DNA of 64,000 nt from Caulobacteraceae bacterium (lineage in GTDB: Bacteria > Pseudomonadota > Alphaproteobacteria > Caulobacterales > Caulobacteraceae): NCBI GenBank assembly GCA_019748095.1, contig JAIEQA010000018.1:62001-126000 (forward strand), read 5' to 3'. Of this stretch, positions 46,687 through 55,716 are shown piece by piece. The position numbers and the translations under genes are program-made. Every line of letters begins with the position of its first letter. Position 1 is the stretch's first letter. The notes under the pieces are model-generated. The model saw nothing but the letters and a program-made list of their open reading frames with translations. It was not told the origin of the DNA and made no database searches.

Positions 46687-47804
46687 GCCGGCCGGGACGC
46701 ATCCCACACGGTGAGTCTTCTTAAGGCATCAGCTTCAATATCAGCATAGAAGAGATTGTATTGACGGGCCTTTCTGCGGTCGGCCCAGTTTCCGACCTCA
46801 CGGAAGGATTCGGTGGTCAATTCGGTATGGCGCAGGATGCCGTTCTGGCAGCGGGTAGCGACGGCGCGGTCGATGAAGGCGGGGCGGACACCCCATTCCA
46901 GACCGGTCGCATTGGCCGCCCCGTGGTGGAGGCGGGCCGGAACGGCGGCCTCATTGGCCGCGCCACTGACCGGATTGACGCACAGGGCCGGACGGCCGCC
47001 CAGATCGACCAGACGCCCGGCATCGTTCCAGACCAGGGCCCGGCGCAGCCGCCTGCGGGCCGCGCCGTCGTTGTCCTCATCAACCTGGGACCAGCCGACG
47101 ACGCAGCCGATGCTGGTGGCGGTGGCGCAGGCGGGGACGGCCGGGGACAGGCTGTCGGCCGCCACCAGGGCATCGATCAGATAGACGGCCACGACCCGCT
47201 CCTGCAGGGCGGGATCGGCGGCCACGCGTTCCCGGACCAGACGGTCGATCAGCTCACCGCCCTGTTCGACGCCGGCGAGGATCAGCGGGCCCGTGGGATG
47301 GGCGGCCAGCCAGCCGTCGAAAGCGGCGAGCGCATCTCCATAGGCGTAGGCCCGGGCGTCGCGGGCATCAGCGCGCAGGGTCAGCCGGGTGTAGAGCGAG
47401 GCCTGACGGTAGCGTGGCAGGCTGATGGCCCCGGCGCGGGCGAAGGGCCCGGCATAGTTGGGGATGACCACCCGCTGCAGATAGGCGTCGGCCCTGGCAT
47501 CACCGATCGGGCCGTTCCAGTCCGACCCGCCGTCGAAGGTGGTGGAGTGCAGGAAGAAGATCGCCGCCGCCCCCGCCCCGTCGGTGCGGACATCGCGCAT
47601 GACCCAGGCGTCGGCCGAAGCATAGTCGGGGGCCGGGGGCGGGTCGTAGGTCTGGAACGGCATCTGGGGGTCGAGGCCGGCCTTCAGGATGTCGCCGCGC
47701 CAGATCGCGACGGTCGCCGTGACGAGCAGGACCAGGGTGATCCCGATCCATCCCAGCCACTGGATGAGCGTCAGCCGGGGGCGGGTCACCGGGGTCCGGG
47801 TCAT
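46683..47804 (-). CDS. DUF3089 alpha/beta-hydrolase-like membrane-anchored protein
   Basis: A 373-residue protein with an N-terminal membrane anchor (about 12–33) and an alpha/beta-hydrolase-like body (DUF3089): FFLHSTTFDGGSDWNGP, VIPNYAGPFARAGAISLPRYRQASL and an LILAGVEQGGELIDRL elbow in which the usual GxSxGG nucleophile position reads GVEQGG. Catalytic activity is therefore uncertain. The ATG was chosen for its 4-base overlap with hldD. An AT-rich codon patch (TTA, AGA, AGA) lies near the 3' end. Confidence 0.8.
   Translation of the reverse strand: MTRTPVTRPRLTLIQWLGWIGITLVLLVTATVAIWRGDILKAGLDPQMPFQTYDPPPAPDYASADAWVMRDVRTDGAGAAAIFFLHSTTFDGGSDWNGPIGDARADAYLQRVVIPNYAGPFARAGAISLPRYRQASLYTRLTLRADARDARAYAYGDALAAFDGWLAAHPTGPLILAGVEQGGELIDRLVRERVAADPALQERVVAVYLIDALVAADSLSPAVPACATATSIGCVVGWSQVDEDNDGAARRRLRRALVWNDAGRLVDLGGRPALCVNPVSGAANEAAVPARLHHGAANATGLEWGVRPAFIDRAVATRCQNGILRHTELTTESFREVGNWADRRKARQYNLFYADIEADALRRLTVWDASRPA
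46714..46763 (-). other. AT-rich rare-codon patch at the DUF3089 gene 3' end
   Basis: Codons for RQYNLFYADIEADALRRL include AAT, TAT, GCT, GAT, ATT, GAA, TTA, AGA and AGA. TTA and AGA are among the rarest codons in such genomes. Confidence 0.65.
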
Positions 47805-48799
47805 CGGTACGGGTCCACCTGCATCAGATAGTCCTGGACATAGCGCCTGACGCCCTCTTCCAGCGGGGTGGACTGGCCGCCGAAGCCCTGCGACCGGATC
47901 CGGTCCATCCTCGCCTCGGTGAAATACTGGTACCGGTCGCGGATGACCTCGGGCATGTCGATATAGGTCACGGCCGGATCGCGCCCGGCGGCGGCGAACG
48001 TGGCGTGGGCGAGGTCGAGGAAGGACCGGGCCTGACCCGAGCCGGCGTTGAAGACGCCGCTGACGGTCGGCGTGCACAGCAGCCAGTCGACGATGTCGAC
48101 CACATCGTCCACGAAGACGAAGTCGCGCAGCTGGCCGCCGTCGGCATAGTCGGGGTGGTGGGAGCGGAACAGGCTGACGGGCTCGCCGGCGGCCACCTTG
48201 GGCCAGATCTGGGCGATCACCGACTTCATGCCGCCCTTGTGGCCCTCGTTGGGACCATAGACGTTGAAGAACTTCAGTCCGGCCCACTGTTTGGGTGCGT
48301 GGTCGCGGGCGGCCTCGCGCACCGCATACTGATCGAACAGTTTTTTCGAATATCCGTAGGCATTTAGCGGAGCCAGCCTAGAGATCGCATCAAGCGTATT
48401 CTCATCCTCGAACCCGGCGGTGCCGTCGCCATAGGTGGCGGCGGACGAAGCGTAGATCAGCCGGGTGTCGTTCAGGGCGCACCAGTCCCAAAGGTCGCGC
48501 GACAGGCTGAAGTTCGTGCGGAGGATGAGGTCGGCGTCGACCTCGGTCGTCGAGGAGATGGCTCCCATATGGACGACGGCGCTGACCCGGTCGGCGTGGC
48601 GCTCCAGCTGGGCGAACAGTTCCTCGGGCTGCCAGAAGTCGGCGATGGCCGATTTGGCAACGTTCCGCCATTTGCCGAGGTTGGCGTCCTCCAGCCGGTC
48701 GCAGACGACGACGTCCCGGCGGTCCTCGGCGCACAGGCGCGAGACGATGTTGGAGCCGATGAAACCGGCCCCGCCGGTGACCACGATCATGCGCCGCAT
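47801..48799 (-). CDS. hldD: ADP-L-glycero-D-manno-heptose 6-epimerase
   Basis: A 332-residue NADP-dependent short-chain epimerase that makes ADP-L,D-heptose for the LPS inner core. NADP motif TGGAGFIGSNIV (residues 8–19), catalytic Tyr148-xxx-Lys152 (NAYGYSKK), and FNVYGPNEGHKGGMKSV. Its start shares one base with the hldE stop. Codons across and before the catalytic motif (48336–48405) are strikingly AT-rich. Confidence 0.95.
   Translation of the reverse strand: MRRMIVVTGGAGFIGSNIVSRLCAEDRRDVVVCDRLEDANLGKWRNVAKSAIADFWQPEELFAQLERHADRVSAVVHMGAISSTTEVDADLILRTNFSLSRDLWDWCALNDTRLIYASSAATYGDGTAGFEDENTLDAISRLAPLNAYGYSKKLFDQYAVREAARDHAPKQWAGLKFFNVYGPNEGHKGGMKSVIAQIWPKVAAGEPVSLFRSHHPDYADGGQLRDFVFVDDVVDIVDWLLCTPTVSGVFNAGSGQARSFLDLAHATFAAAGRDPAVTYIDMPEVIRDRYQYFTEARMDRIRSQGFGGQSTPLEEGVRRYVQDYLMQVDPYR
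48336..48405 (-). other. AT-rich rare-codon patch over the HldD catalytic motif
   Basis: About 23 codons around residues 132–155 include AAT, CTT, GAT, TCT, AGG, GCT, CTA, AAT, GGA, TAT and AAA-AAA. It covers Tyr148 and Lys152. No frameshift is present. Confidence 0.7.
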
Positions 48800-50256
48800 C
48801 AGCCCGCTCCGCCCTGCATCTTTGCGATCGTTCCGGTGGTGGAATGGCCGTCGGTGAAAGCGGCCAGCCGCACCTCCCCGCCCCAGCTCTCGACCAGGTC
48901 GCCGCCGATCACGCCCTCGCGCGTATAGTCGGCCCCCTTGATCAGGACGTCGGGCCGCAGCCGTTCGATCAGCCGGATCGGGGTCGGGTCGTCGAAGGCG
49001 GTGACCCGGTCGACGCTGGCCAGACCGCCGATGACGACCGCGCGGCTGTCCAGATCATTGACCGGCCGCCCCTCCCCCTTCAGTCGCCGGACCGAAGCGT
49101 CGGTGTTCAGCGCCACCACCAGCCGGTCGCACCACGACCGGGCCTGGGCCAGATAGGCGACGTGGCCGCGGTGCAGGATGTCGAAACAGCCGTTGGTGAA
49201 GCCGATCTTCAGCCCCTGACGCCGCCAGGCCTCGACCTCGGCCACCAGGTCGTCCAGCGCCGTGACCTTGGCCAGCGCCGCGCCGGCGTGCTGGCTGACC
49301 TCGGCCTCGATCAGTTCGGCGGGCGTGACCACGGCCGTGCCGCTCTTTCCGACCACCACGCCCGAGGCGAGGATGGCCAGCTGGACCGCCTGTTCCAGCG
49401 AGGCCCCGGCCCCGAGCGCCAGACCGAGGGCCGCCAGACCGGTGTCTCCGGCCCCCGAGACGTCGAACACCTCGCGCGCCCGGCCGGGGAAATGCTGCGC
49501 CGGCTCGCCGCGCCGCATCAGGCTCATGCCCTTGCCGGCCCGGGTGACGACGATGGCCTTCGCGGTCGTGGCGGCCAGAACGGCGGTGAGCGCCGCCTCG
49601 ATCTCCGCGTCGGTGCCGACCGGCAGGCCGGTGGCCCCGGCCAGTTCGGAGGCATTGGGCTTGATGACATCGACGGCCCCGTAGCGGGCGAAGTCGCGGC
49701 CCTTGGGGTCGACGATGATGGGGATGCCAGCATTCTGCGCCTGCCAGAGCGCCGACCGGATCAGGCGTTCGGAGACCACGCCCTTGGCGTAGTCCGACAG
49801 GAGAATGGCGGAAGTGCCTGAAAAGACGTCATCGCGCTCAAACGCTCCGACCAGGGCCTCCTCCTCGTCCAGCCGCATCAGCTGCTGGCCGCCCGAGACA
49901 TAGCGGGTCTTGACGATGGTGCCGGCCGGGCCGGTGCGGGCGATGAAGTCCTCGATCCCGGCCTCGGCGTCGACCAGGGCGGTCAGCTCGGCCCCGGCCG
50001 GATCCTGACCCACCACCCCGCCCAGCCGGGCGGTGCCGCCCAGCGCCGCAACATTGCGCGCCACATTGCCGACCCCGCCGGGCATGGCGACGGTACGGCG
50101 GGCGCGCAGGACCGGGATCGGAGCCTCGGGCGAGATGCGGCTGACGTCGCCATAGACATAGCGGTCCAGCATCAGGTCGCCGACACAGGCCACGGTCTGG
50201 CCGTGCGCCCGCTCCAGCAGGGCCTGCAGGGTGCCGAGATCGAGGGCGCGTTCCAT
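48799..50256 (-). CDS. hldE: Bifunctional heptose 7-phosphate kinase / heptose 1-phosphate adenylyltransferase
   Basis: A 485-residue fusion: a PfkB-type kinase at about 1–330 (GGVGNVARNVAALGG, DVSGAGDTGLAALGLALGAG) and a nucleotidyltransferase at about 345–485 (GFTNGCFDILHRGHVAYLAQA with the HxGH motif). It phosphorylates D-heptose 7-phosphate and adenylates the 1-phosphate, the steps before HldD. Heads the hldE–hldD–DUF3089 run. Confidence 0.96.
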   Translation of the reverse strand: MERALDLGTLQALLERAHGQTVACVGDLMLDRYVYGDVSRISPEAPIPVLRARRTVAMPGGVGNVARNVAALGGTARLGGVVGQDPAGAELTALVDAEAGIEDFIARTGPAGTIVKTRYVSGGQQLMRLDEEEALVGAFERDDVFSGTSAILLSDYAKGVVSERLIRSALWQAQNAGIPIIVDPKGRDFARYGAVDVIKPNASELAGATGLPVGTDAEIEAALTAVLAATTAKAIVVTRAGKGMSLMRRGEPAQHFPGRAREVFDVSGAGDTGLAALGLALGAGASLEQAVQLAILASGVVVGKSGTAVVTPAELIEAEVSQHAGAALAKVTALDDLVAEVEAWRRQGLKIGFTNGCFDILHRGHVAYLAQARSWCDRLVVALNTDASVRRLKGEGRPVNDLDSRAVVIGGLASVDRVTAFDDPTPIRLIERLRPDVLIKGADYTREGVIGGDLVESWGGEVRLAAFTDGHSTTGTIAKMQGGAG

Positions 50257-50304
50257 AGGTCTCAGCTAAAGTGCGGCGGGCCGGGACACAACCGTGGAGG
50301 GGCT

Positions 50305-51603
50305 CTAGTTCGCCGGTGTTCGGGGCAGGGCCCGCAGCAAGGCTTTATCGAGGCTCAGCGAAATGCCGGCATTGCGACCGGCGAGGGTAGCGACCCGGTA
50401 CTGCGCCGCCGTTCCCAGGATCAGAGACGCCTCGGCGACTGTCAGGCCGTAGTCCTGTTCCAGCCACTGAACCATGGAGCCGGTGGCCGAGCGCACCGCT
50501 TCATCCAGCGAACTCGACTGCCCAAGAACCGTGATGGCGTCGGCGGTTTCAACACGGGGGCTGGAAAGCACCCTGTTCGGGAGAACCTCCACGCTGAACT
50601 CGACGTCCAGCGAGGTTTCGAGCGCCCATTGCGTCGTCTCACCATCGCCCTGGAGCGCATGTCCGTCGCCGAGAAAAATCAGGCCGCCCGGCTGGTACAC
50701 CGGCAGATACAGGGTTGCGCCCTGAACGATCTGGTTGGAGTCCATATTCCCTCCGAACCGTCCCGTGTCGCCGGCGGAGAAGGGCGCGAACCCGAAGTCG
50801 GGTGCCACCGCGACGCCACCCAGCATCGGTCGCACAGGGACCACATAGTCCTTCAATCCCGCCGGCGCATTCTCCAGCCTGGCGGTCCCGGCGGCGCGAT
50901 CCAGCAGCCACCGCACCCGCTGGCCCAGACCCGCAGACCGCGTGGCCAGCCCCAGGGGCATCGCCCGGCTGGTGATGCCGTCCAGGCTGTCCGCATAGTC
51001 CCGGTTCAGGGCCAGTTTCGTGAAATGGATGGCCAGGACGTCACCGGGATTGGCCCCGACGACGAAGAAGGGTCCCGTCTGCGGGTTGCCATACAGGGCC
51101 ACGGTGCGGCCGTGCTCGTCCACACCGCCCGAGTCTATGGTCCGCGTCACGATGACGTCGCCCGGCCGGACCACCATGACAGGGGCCCGCTCGGCCGTGA
51201 AGGCGTTGGAAAAGGTCTCAGGATCATAGGTGCGCCGTCCCGGCGGACCGGCCGGGATCTGGATCCGTTGAGCCGTAAAGGCGTGTCTCACCCGGACATC
51301 GGGGATGTTGGTGTCCGGATAGTCGGCCCAGCCGGACAGGACATTGTCCGCCTGCGACGCCTCGAATCCATAGAGATCGCCGTCGGAGTCCACCGCTGTG
51401 AAGACGAGGCGATCCCCATCACGCCTCCCCTCGACCACCAGAGCGTTCAACCGGCCAGAGAGTGCGCCGCGATCGTCATCGAGGGTCAGGGTGCTGCGCT
51501 CGGCATTGCCCCAGCGATCGACGGACAGAACCCAGGTCTGCGGCTCCGCGAGGGCGGGCGATGCACACAGCAGCAAAAGGCCAGCGACAAGGATGCGCAT
51601 CAT
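50305..51603 (-). CDS. Exported acetamidase/formamidase family protein
   Basis: A 432-residue protein with a signal peptide (LVAGLLLLCASPALA, cleavage near residue 19), an N-terminal beta-rich region (about 20–110), and an acetamidase/formamidase (FmdA/AmdA) domain: VMVVRPGDVIVTRTIDSGG, GNPQTGPFFVVGANPGDVLAIHF, FGGNMDSNQIVQGATLYLPV and GDGHALQGDGE. The family hydrolyses short amides; this one would act in the periplasm. It precedes hldE on the same strand by 48 bases, but a link to LPS synthesis is not evident. Confidence 0.85.
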   Translation of the reverse strand: MMRILVAGLLLLCASPALAEPQTWVLSVDRWGNAERSTLTLDDDRGALSGRLNALVVEGRRDGDRLVFTAVDSDGDLYGFEASQADNVLSGWADYPDTNIPDVRVRHAFTAQRIQIPAGPPGRRTYDPETFSNAFTAERAPVMVVRPGDVIVTRTIDSGGVDEHGRTVALYGNPQTGPFFVVGANPGDVLAIHFTKLALNRDYADSLDGITSRAMPLGLATRSAGLGQRVRWLLDRAAGTARLENAPAGLKDYVVPVRPMLGGVAVAPDFGFAPFSAGDTGRFGGNMDSNQIVQGATLYLPVYQPGGLIFLGDGHALQGDGETTQWALETSLDVEFSVEVLPNRVLSSPRVETADAITVLGQSSSLDEAVRSATGSMVQWLEQDYGLTVAEASLILGTAAQYRVATLAGRNAGISLSLDKALLRALPRTPAN

Positions 51604-51712
51604 CTGTCTCCTTGGAAAGGTGTCGACGGTAGAGGCGCGCCGCGACGCGGCACGTTAGTCATCAGAAAGATCCGGTCGGGACGGCAAGGAACCCGCCCCT
51701 GCCCTTCGCGGC

Positions 51713-53167
51713 TCAAAGCCCCGCGAGGGCGGCCCGGGCGCTGGTGCTGGAGGGGTCGAGGCGGAGGGCGTTCTCATAGCTTCGGCGGGCCTCGTCGCGG
51801 CGGCCGGCACCGAGGTAGGCCTCGCCCAGGCTATCATGCACATTGGCCGATTGGGGGTGCGCCGCGACGTTCCATTCGAAGACCCGGATCGCAGCCTCCC
51901 GGAAGCCCTTGCGCATCAGGCTGTAGCCCAGGGTGTTCAGCGCGCGTTCGCTGACGTCATAGGCCTCGGTGCCGTCAGTTGGAGCCGCGCGGAAGGCGGC
52001 CTCCATGGCGTCCACGTCGTCGCGGGCGGCAAGGGGGGTGAGCAGGTCGCCGAGCAGGCGTTTGGGGGCCGGTGCCGGGGCACCGTGGACGACGGCGAAC
52101 AGGGCGCGGCCCATCTCGACCGTCGTGGCCCCCTGCCAAAAGTTGTTGAGGATCACGACGACCGTCCCGTCGTCGGCCCGGGTGAACAGGCTCTGGTAGC
52201 CGGGGATGCTGCCGGTGTGGGTCTGGACCGTCATGCGGTCAGTCCCGGTCGTCGGCCAGCGCTCCACGCCCCAGCCCAGACCATATTCATCGGCGTCCTG
52301 GGTGAACATGCGGGCTTTCAGGTCGGTCGGCAGCAATCGGTCGCCGGACAGGGCCCGGCTGAAGGCCAGCAGGTCCTGCGCCGTGGAAAAGGCCCCGGCG
52401 GCCGCATAGCTGACCGTCGGGTCGACGGGCATGGGCCGGTCCATCACGCCGAAATCCGACCGCGCATAGCCGCTGGCCAGATGCGGCACGACCGTGCGGG
52501 GGTCATACACACCGCTCTGCGTCATGCGGGCGGGGGCCAGAACGCGGTCTCGAAGGGCGTCGGCATAGGGCGTCCCGGTCACCCGTTCCACAATCATTCC
52601 AAGCAAATAGAAGCCGTTGTTGTTGTAGCGCATCTGACCGGGCGGGCTGGAGAGTTCCGGCGGGATCCAAGCCCGGGCGAAGGCGTCGGGGGTGAAGGTC
52701 TGGCGCGCCGTGGTCTGCCAGAAGGGGTCGTAGTAGCTGCCCGGCAGGTCCTTCAGCCCCGAGGTATGCGCCAGCAGCTGTTCGACGGTCACTGCGCCGG
52801 CGGGCGTATCGGCATAGAGCTCCGGCAGATACTCGCCCAGTGAACCGTCGAGGCGCAGTCGGCCGTCATGGACCAGAGACAGGACGAGAACGGCGGTGAG
52901 CGGCTTGGTCAGCGACCCGATGCGGAAGACGGCGTCAGGGGCCAGCGGGGTGCCGAGCTCGAGCGAGGCCTGGCCCCGGGCCTGATGCACGATCACCCCG
53001 TCGGCGTTGGCCACCAGCACCACGCCGTTGAAACCGCGATTACGGACATAGCCGTCGATCGTTTCGGCCAAACGGGTTTCGACGGGGTCCGCCTCAGCGG
53101 CGCCGGCGGAGGCGGTCGGGGCAACCGCGAGCATCAGGGACAGGAGGGCCGACAGAACAATACGCAT
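51713..53167 (-). CDS. Exported serine hydrolase with C-terminal TPR
   Basis: A 484-residue protein: signal peptide (1–24), beta-lactamase/PBP-like domain with Ser85-Leu-Thr-Lys88 and the second motif Tyr-Asn-Asn (MRYNNNGFYLLG), and tetratricopeptide-like helices at about 405–484 (NTLGYSLMRKGFREAAIRVFEWNVAAHPQ and GEAYLGAGRRDEARRSYENALRLDP). Periplasmic esterase or peptidase; substrate unknown. Unlike the 24-kb serine hydrolase it keeps YxN and has no membrane anchor. Rare-codon patch at 52588–52625 next to YNN. Confidence 0.88.
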   Translation of the reverse strand: MRIVLSALLSLMLAVAPTASAGAAEADPVETRLAETIDGYVRNRGFNGVVLVANADGVIVHQARGQASLELGTPLAPDAVFRIGSLTKPLTAVLVLSLVHDGRLRLDGSLGEYLPELYADTPAGAVTVEQLLAHTSGLKDLPGSYYDPFWQTTARQTFTPDAFARAWIPPELSSPPGQMRYNNNGFYLLGMIVERVTGTPYADALRDRVLAPARMTQSGVYDPRTVVPHLASGYARSDFGVMDRPMPVDPTVSYAAAGAFSTAQDLLAFSRALSGDRLLPTDLKARMFTQDADEYGLGWGVERWPTTGTDRMTVQTHTGSIPGYQSLFTRADDGTVVVILNNFWQGATTVEMGRALFAVVHGAPAPAPKRLLGDLLTPLAARDDVDAMEAAFRAAPTDGTEAYDVSERALNTLGYSLMRKGFREAAIRVFEWNVAAHPQSANVHDSLGEAYLGAGRRDEARRSYENALRLDPSSTSARAALAGL

Positions 53168-53236
53168 TCCCCAAGCTCAGCCTTTGGGCGGCGGCGCAGC
53201 AAGTTACGCTTTAGACAGGGGACGAGGGGAGAGCCC

Positions 53237-54103
53237 CTAGGCCGCCTTCGCCATCCGGGCCTTGGACAGGTCGTCGTAGGCGATGAGTTCGGCGGCCATG
53301 GCCTCGAACTCGGACAGGGGGACCATGTTGGGGCCGTCGGAGGGAGCGTGGTCGGGGTCCTGGTGGGTTTCCATGAAGACGGCGTCGACGCCGACGGCGA
53401 CGGCGGCGCGGGCCAGGACCGGCACGAACTCGCGCTGGCCGCCGGAGGAGGTCCCCTGCCCGCCCGGCTGCTGGACGCTGTGGGTCGCGTCGAACACGAC
53501 GGGGCAGCCGATCTCGCGCAGCACCGGCAGGGCACGCATGTCGCTGACCAGGGTGTTGTAGCCGAAGCTGGCCCCGCGCTCGCAGGCCATGACGTTCGGA
53601 TTGCCCGCCCCGACGACCTTGGCGATGACGTTCTTCATGTCCCAGGGGGCCAGGAACTGGCCCTTCTTGATGTTGATGGCCTTGCCGGTGGCGGCGGCGG
53701 CCAGCAGCAGGTCGGTCTGGCGGCTGAGGAAGGCGGGGATCTGGAGCACATCCACGGCCCGGGCGGCGATGGCGCACTGTTCCTCATTGTGGACGTCGGT
53801 CAGGACCGGCAGGCCGGTGACCTCGCGGATCTCGGCGAAGATCGGCAGGGCCCCCTCAAGCCCGATGCCGCGGGCGGCCGAGGCGCTGGTGCGGTTGGCC
53901 TTGTCGAAACTGGTCTTGTAGATGATGCCGACGTTCAGACGTTGGCCGATCTCCTTGAGCGCATGGGCCATTTCCAGCGCGTGCTGGCGGCTTTCCAGCT
54001 GGCAGGGGCCGGCGATGAAGGCGATGCGCGCGCCGCCGCCGATGACGACCGGCGTGGTGATGCCGGAACCGGACAGGGTGATGACGGGGTTGGGTGCGCT
54101 CAA
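53237..54103 (-). CDS. kdsA: 3-deoxy-8-phosphooctulonate (KDO-8P) synthase
   Basis: A 288-residue TIM-barrel aldolase that joins phosphoenolpyruvate and arabinose 5-phosphate, the first committed KDO step for LPS. Motifs: [61 protein letters not shown] and [17 protein letters not shown]. The TTG start was chosen for an AAGG site about 10 bases upstream; the upstream extension lacks family similarity. Completes the LPS-core set with hldE and hldD. Confidence 0.95.
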   Translation of the reverse strand: MSAPNPVITLSGSGITTPVVIGGGARIAFIAGPCQLESRQHALEMAHALKEIGQRLNVGIIYKTSFDKANRTSASAARGIGLEGALPIFAEIREVTGLPVLTDVHNEEQCAIAARAVDVLQIPAFLSRQTDLLLAAAATGKAINIKKGQFLAPWDMKNVIAKVVGAGNPNVMACERGASFGYNTLVSDMRALPVLREIGCPVVFDATHSVQQPGGQGTSSGGQREFVPVLARAAVAVGVDAVFMETHQDPDHAPSDGPNMVPLSEFEAMAAELIAYDDLSKARMAKAA

Positions 54104-54219
54104 CGGAATGGCCTTCTCTGTGCGACATTTGACGGGTGGCGCAGGGTCTCCGCCGCGCCTAAGGGCGGTCAAATGGCCCCGTCCGTCAGGGGACGCAACC
54201 TATCACGGAGATCAAAGGC

Positions 54220-55683
54220 GTGACCACTCAGGGCCCGAAACCCGTTCTCGTCTGGTTTCGCCGCGATCTGCGTCTGGCCGACAACCCGGCCCTGACCCGG
54301 GCGCAGGCCACAGGGCGGCCTGTGGTGCCGGTCTATATCCACGATGAGGGGGCGGCCGTGCGGTCGCTGGGGGCCGCCAGCCGCTGGTGGCTGGACCGGT
54401 CGCTGCGGGCGTTGGCGGCGTCGCTGGCCGAGCGCGGCGCGACCCTGATCCTGCGACGGGGGGATTCGGAGGCCGAGTTGCGCCGGCTGATCGACCAGAC
54501 GGGGGCCGACACCGTGTTTCTGAACCGGCTGTTCGAGCCGGACGGCTGGGCGCGTGACGCCGACATCGCCCACGCGCTGAAGGCCGACGGGGTGGAATGC
54601 AAGGGCTACAACGGCACCCTGATGGCGCGCCCGGGCAGTGTGCTGAATGGCACGGGTGGCCCGTACAAGGTGTTCACGCCGTTCCTGAGGGCCCTGCTGG
54701 CGACGGCCGACGCCCCGGCACCGATGCCGGTGCCGAGCGACCTGTCGGGTGCCCCGCCACTGGACAGCGACAAGGTCGAGGACTGGGGCCTGCACCCGAC
54801 CGCCCCCGACTGGTCGACGGGCTTCGACTGGACGCCCGGCGAGGCGGGAGCGGAGGCGGCGCTGGCGGCCTTCGTGGCCGGGGGGCTGTCGGACTATGGC
54901 GCGGGCCGGGACATCCCGTCACGCCCGGCGACCAGCCGGCTGTCGCCGCATCTACACCGGGGCGAGATCAGCCCGTGGAAGGCCATTGCGGCGGCCCGGG
55001 CGGCGGCGGCGGCCGGCATGGTCAAGGCGTCGGAGGCCGACAAGTTCGTGGCCGAGATCGGCTGGCGCGAGTTTTCGGCCCACCTGCTGCACCATTTCCC
55101 GACCCTGCCGGAGCGCGCCTTCCGGCCGGAGTACGACGCCTTTCCGTGGCGGGACGACGAGACGGGGTTCCGGGCTTGGACCCGGGGGATGACCGGCTAT
55201 CCGATCGTGGATGCGGGCATGCGCCAGCTGTGGACCACGGGGTGGATGCACAACCGGGTGCGGATGATCGTGGCGTCGTTCATCATCAAGGACCTGCTGA
55301 TCGACTGGCGGCTAGGCGAGGCCTGGTTCTGGAACACGCTGGTGGATGCCGATCTGGCGTCGAATTCGCAGAATTGGCAGTGGGTCGCGGGATCCGGAGC
55401 GGATGCGTCACCGTACTTCCGAATCTTCAACCCGGTCACCCAGGGCCAGAAATTCGATGCCGACGGTCGCTACATCAAACGCTGGTGCCCCGAGTTGGCC
55501 AGCCTGCCCGCCAAATGGGCCCACGCGCCCTGGACCGCGCCACCCGAGGTGCTGCGCGAGGCGCGGCTGCGACTGGGCTTCGACTATCCCCGACCGATCG
55601 TGGACCATGCGCAGGCGCGTGACCGGGCGCTGGCAGCGCTCAAGATCATCACCGGTCGTGGACAAGATGCCGCACAGGATTGA
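54220..55683 (+). CDS. phrA: Deoxyribodipyrimidine (CPD) photolyase
   Basis: A 487-residue class I photolyase that repairs cyclobutane pyrimidine dimers with blue light. N-terminal antenna domain (VLVWFRRDLRLADNPALTRA), then the FAD domain with TSRLSPHLHRGEISPWKA, EIGWREFSAHLLHHFP, TGYPIVDAGMRQLWTTGWMHNRVRMIVASF and the terminal WQWVAGSGADASPYFRIFNP. GTG start; divergent from kdsA (116-base gap). Next to cfa and opposite an FeS photolyase. Confidence 0.95.
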   Translation: MTTQGPKPVLVWFRRDLRLADNPALTRAQATGRPVVPVYIHDEGAAVRSLGAASRWWLDRSLRALAASLAERGATLILRRGDSEAELRRLIDQTGADTVFLNRLFEPDGWARDADIAHALKADGVECKGYNGTLMARPGSVLNGTGGPYKVFTPFLRALLATADAPAPMPVPSDLSGAPPLDSDKVEDWGLHPTAPDWSTGFDWTPGEAGAEAALAAFVAGGLSDYGAGRDIPSRPATSRLSPHLHRGEISPWKAIAAARAAAAAGMVKASEADKFVAEIGWREFSAHLLHHFPTLPERAFRPEYDAFPWRDDETGFRAWTRGMTGYPIVDAGMRQLWTTGWMHNRVRMIVASFIIKDLLIDWRLGEAWFWNTLVDADLASNSQNWQWVAGSGADASPYFRIFNPVTQGQKFDADGRYIKRWCPELASLPAKWAHAPWTAPPEVLREARLRLGFDYPRPIVDHAQARDRALAALKIITGRGQDAAQD

Positions 55684-55716
55684 CCCCGGTTTGAGGATGA
55701 CCGCAGGTTTATTGGC

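Noticed and set aside
48340..48350. Run of six A residues (AAA AAA) in hldD as a programmed frameshift site
   Set aside because: The zero frame is TCG AAA AAA CTG, which does not fit the X-XXY-YYZ slippery pattern, and the full-length zero-frame protein is normal.
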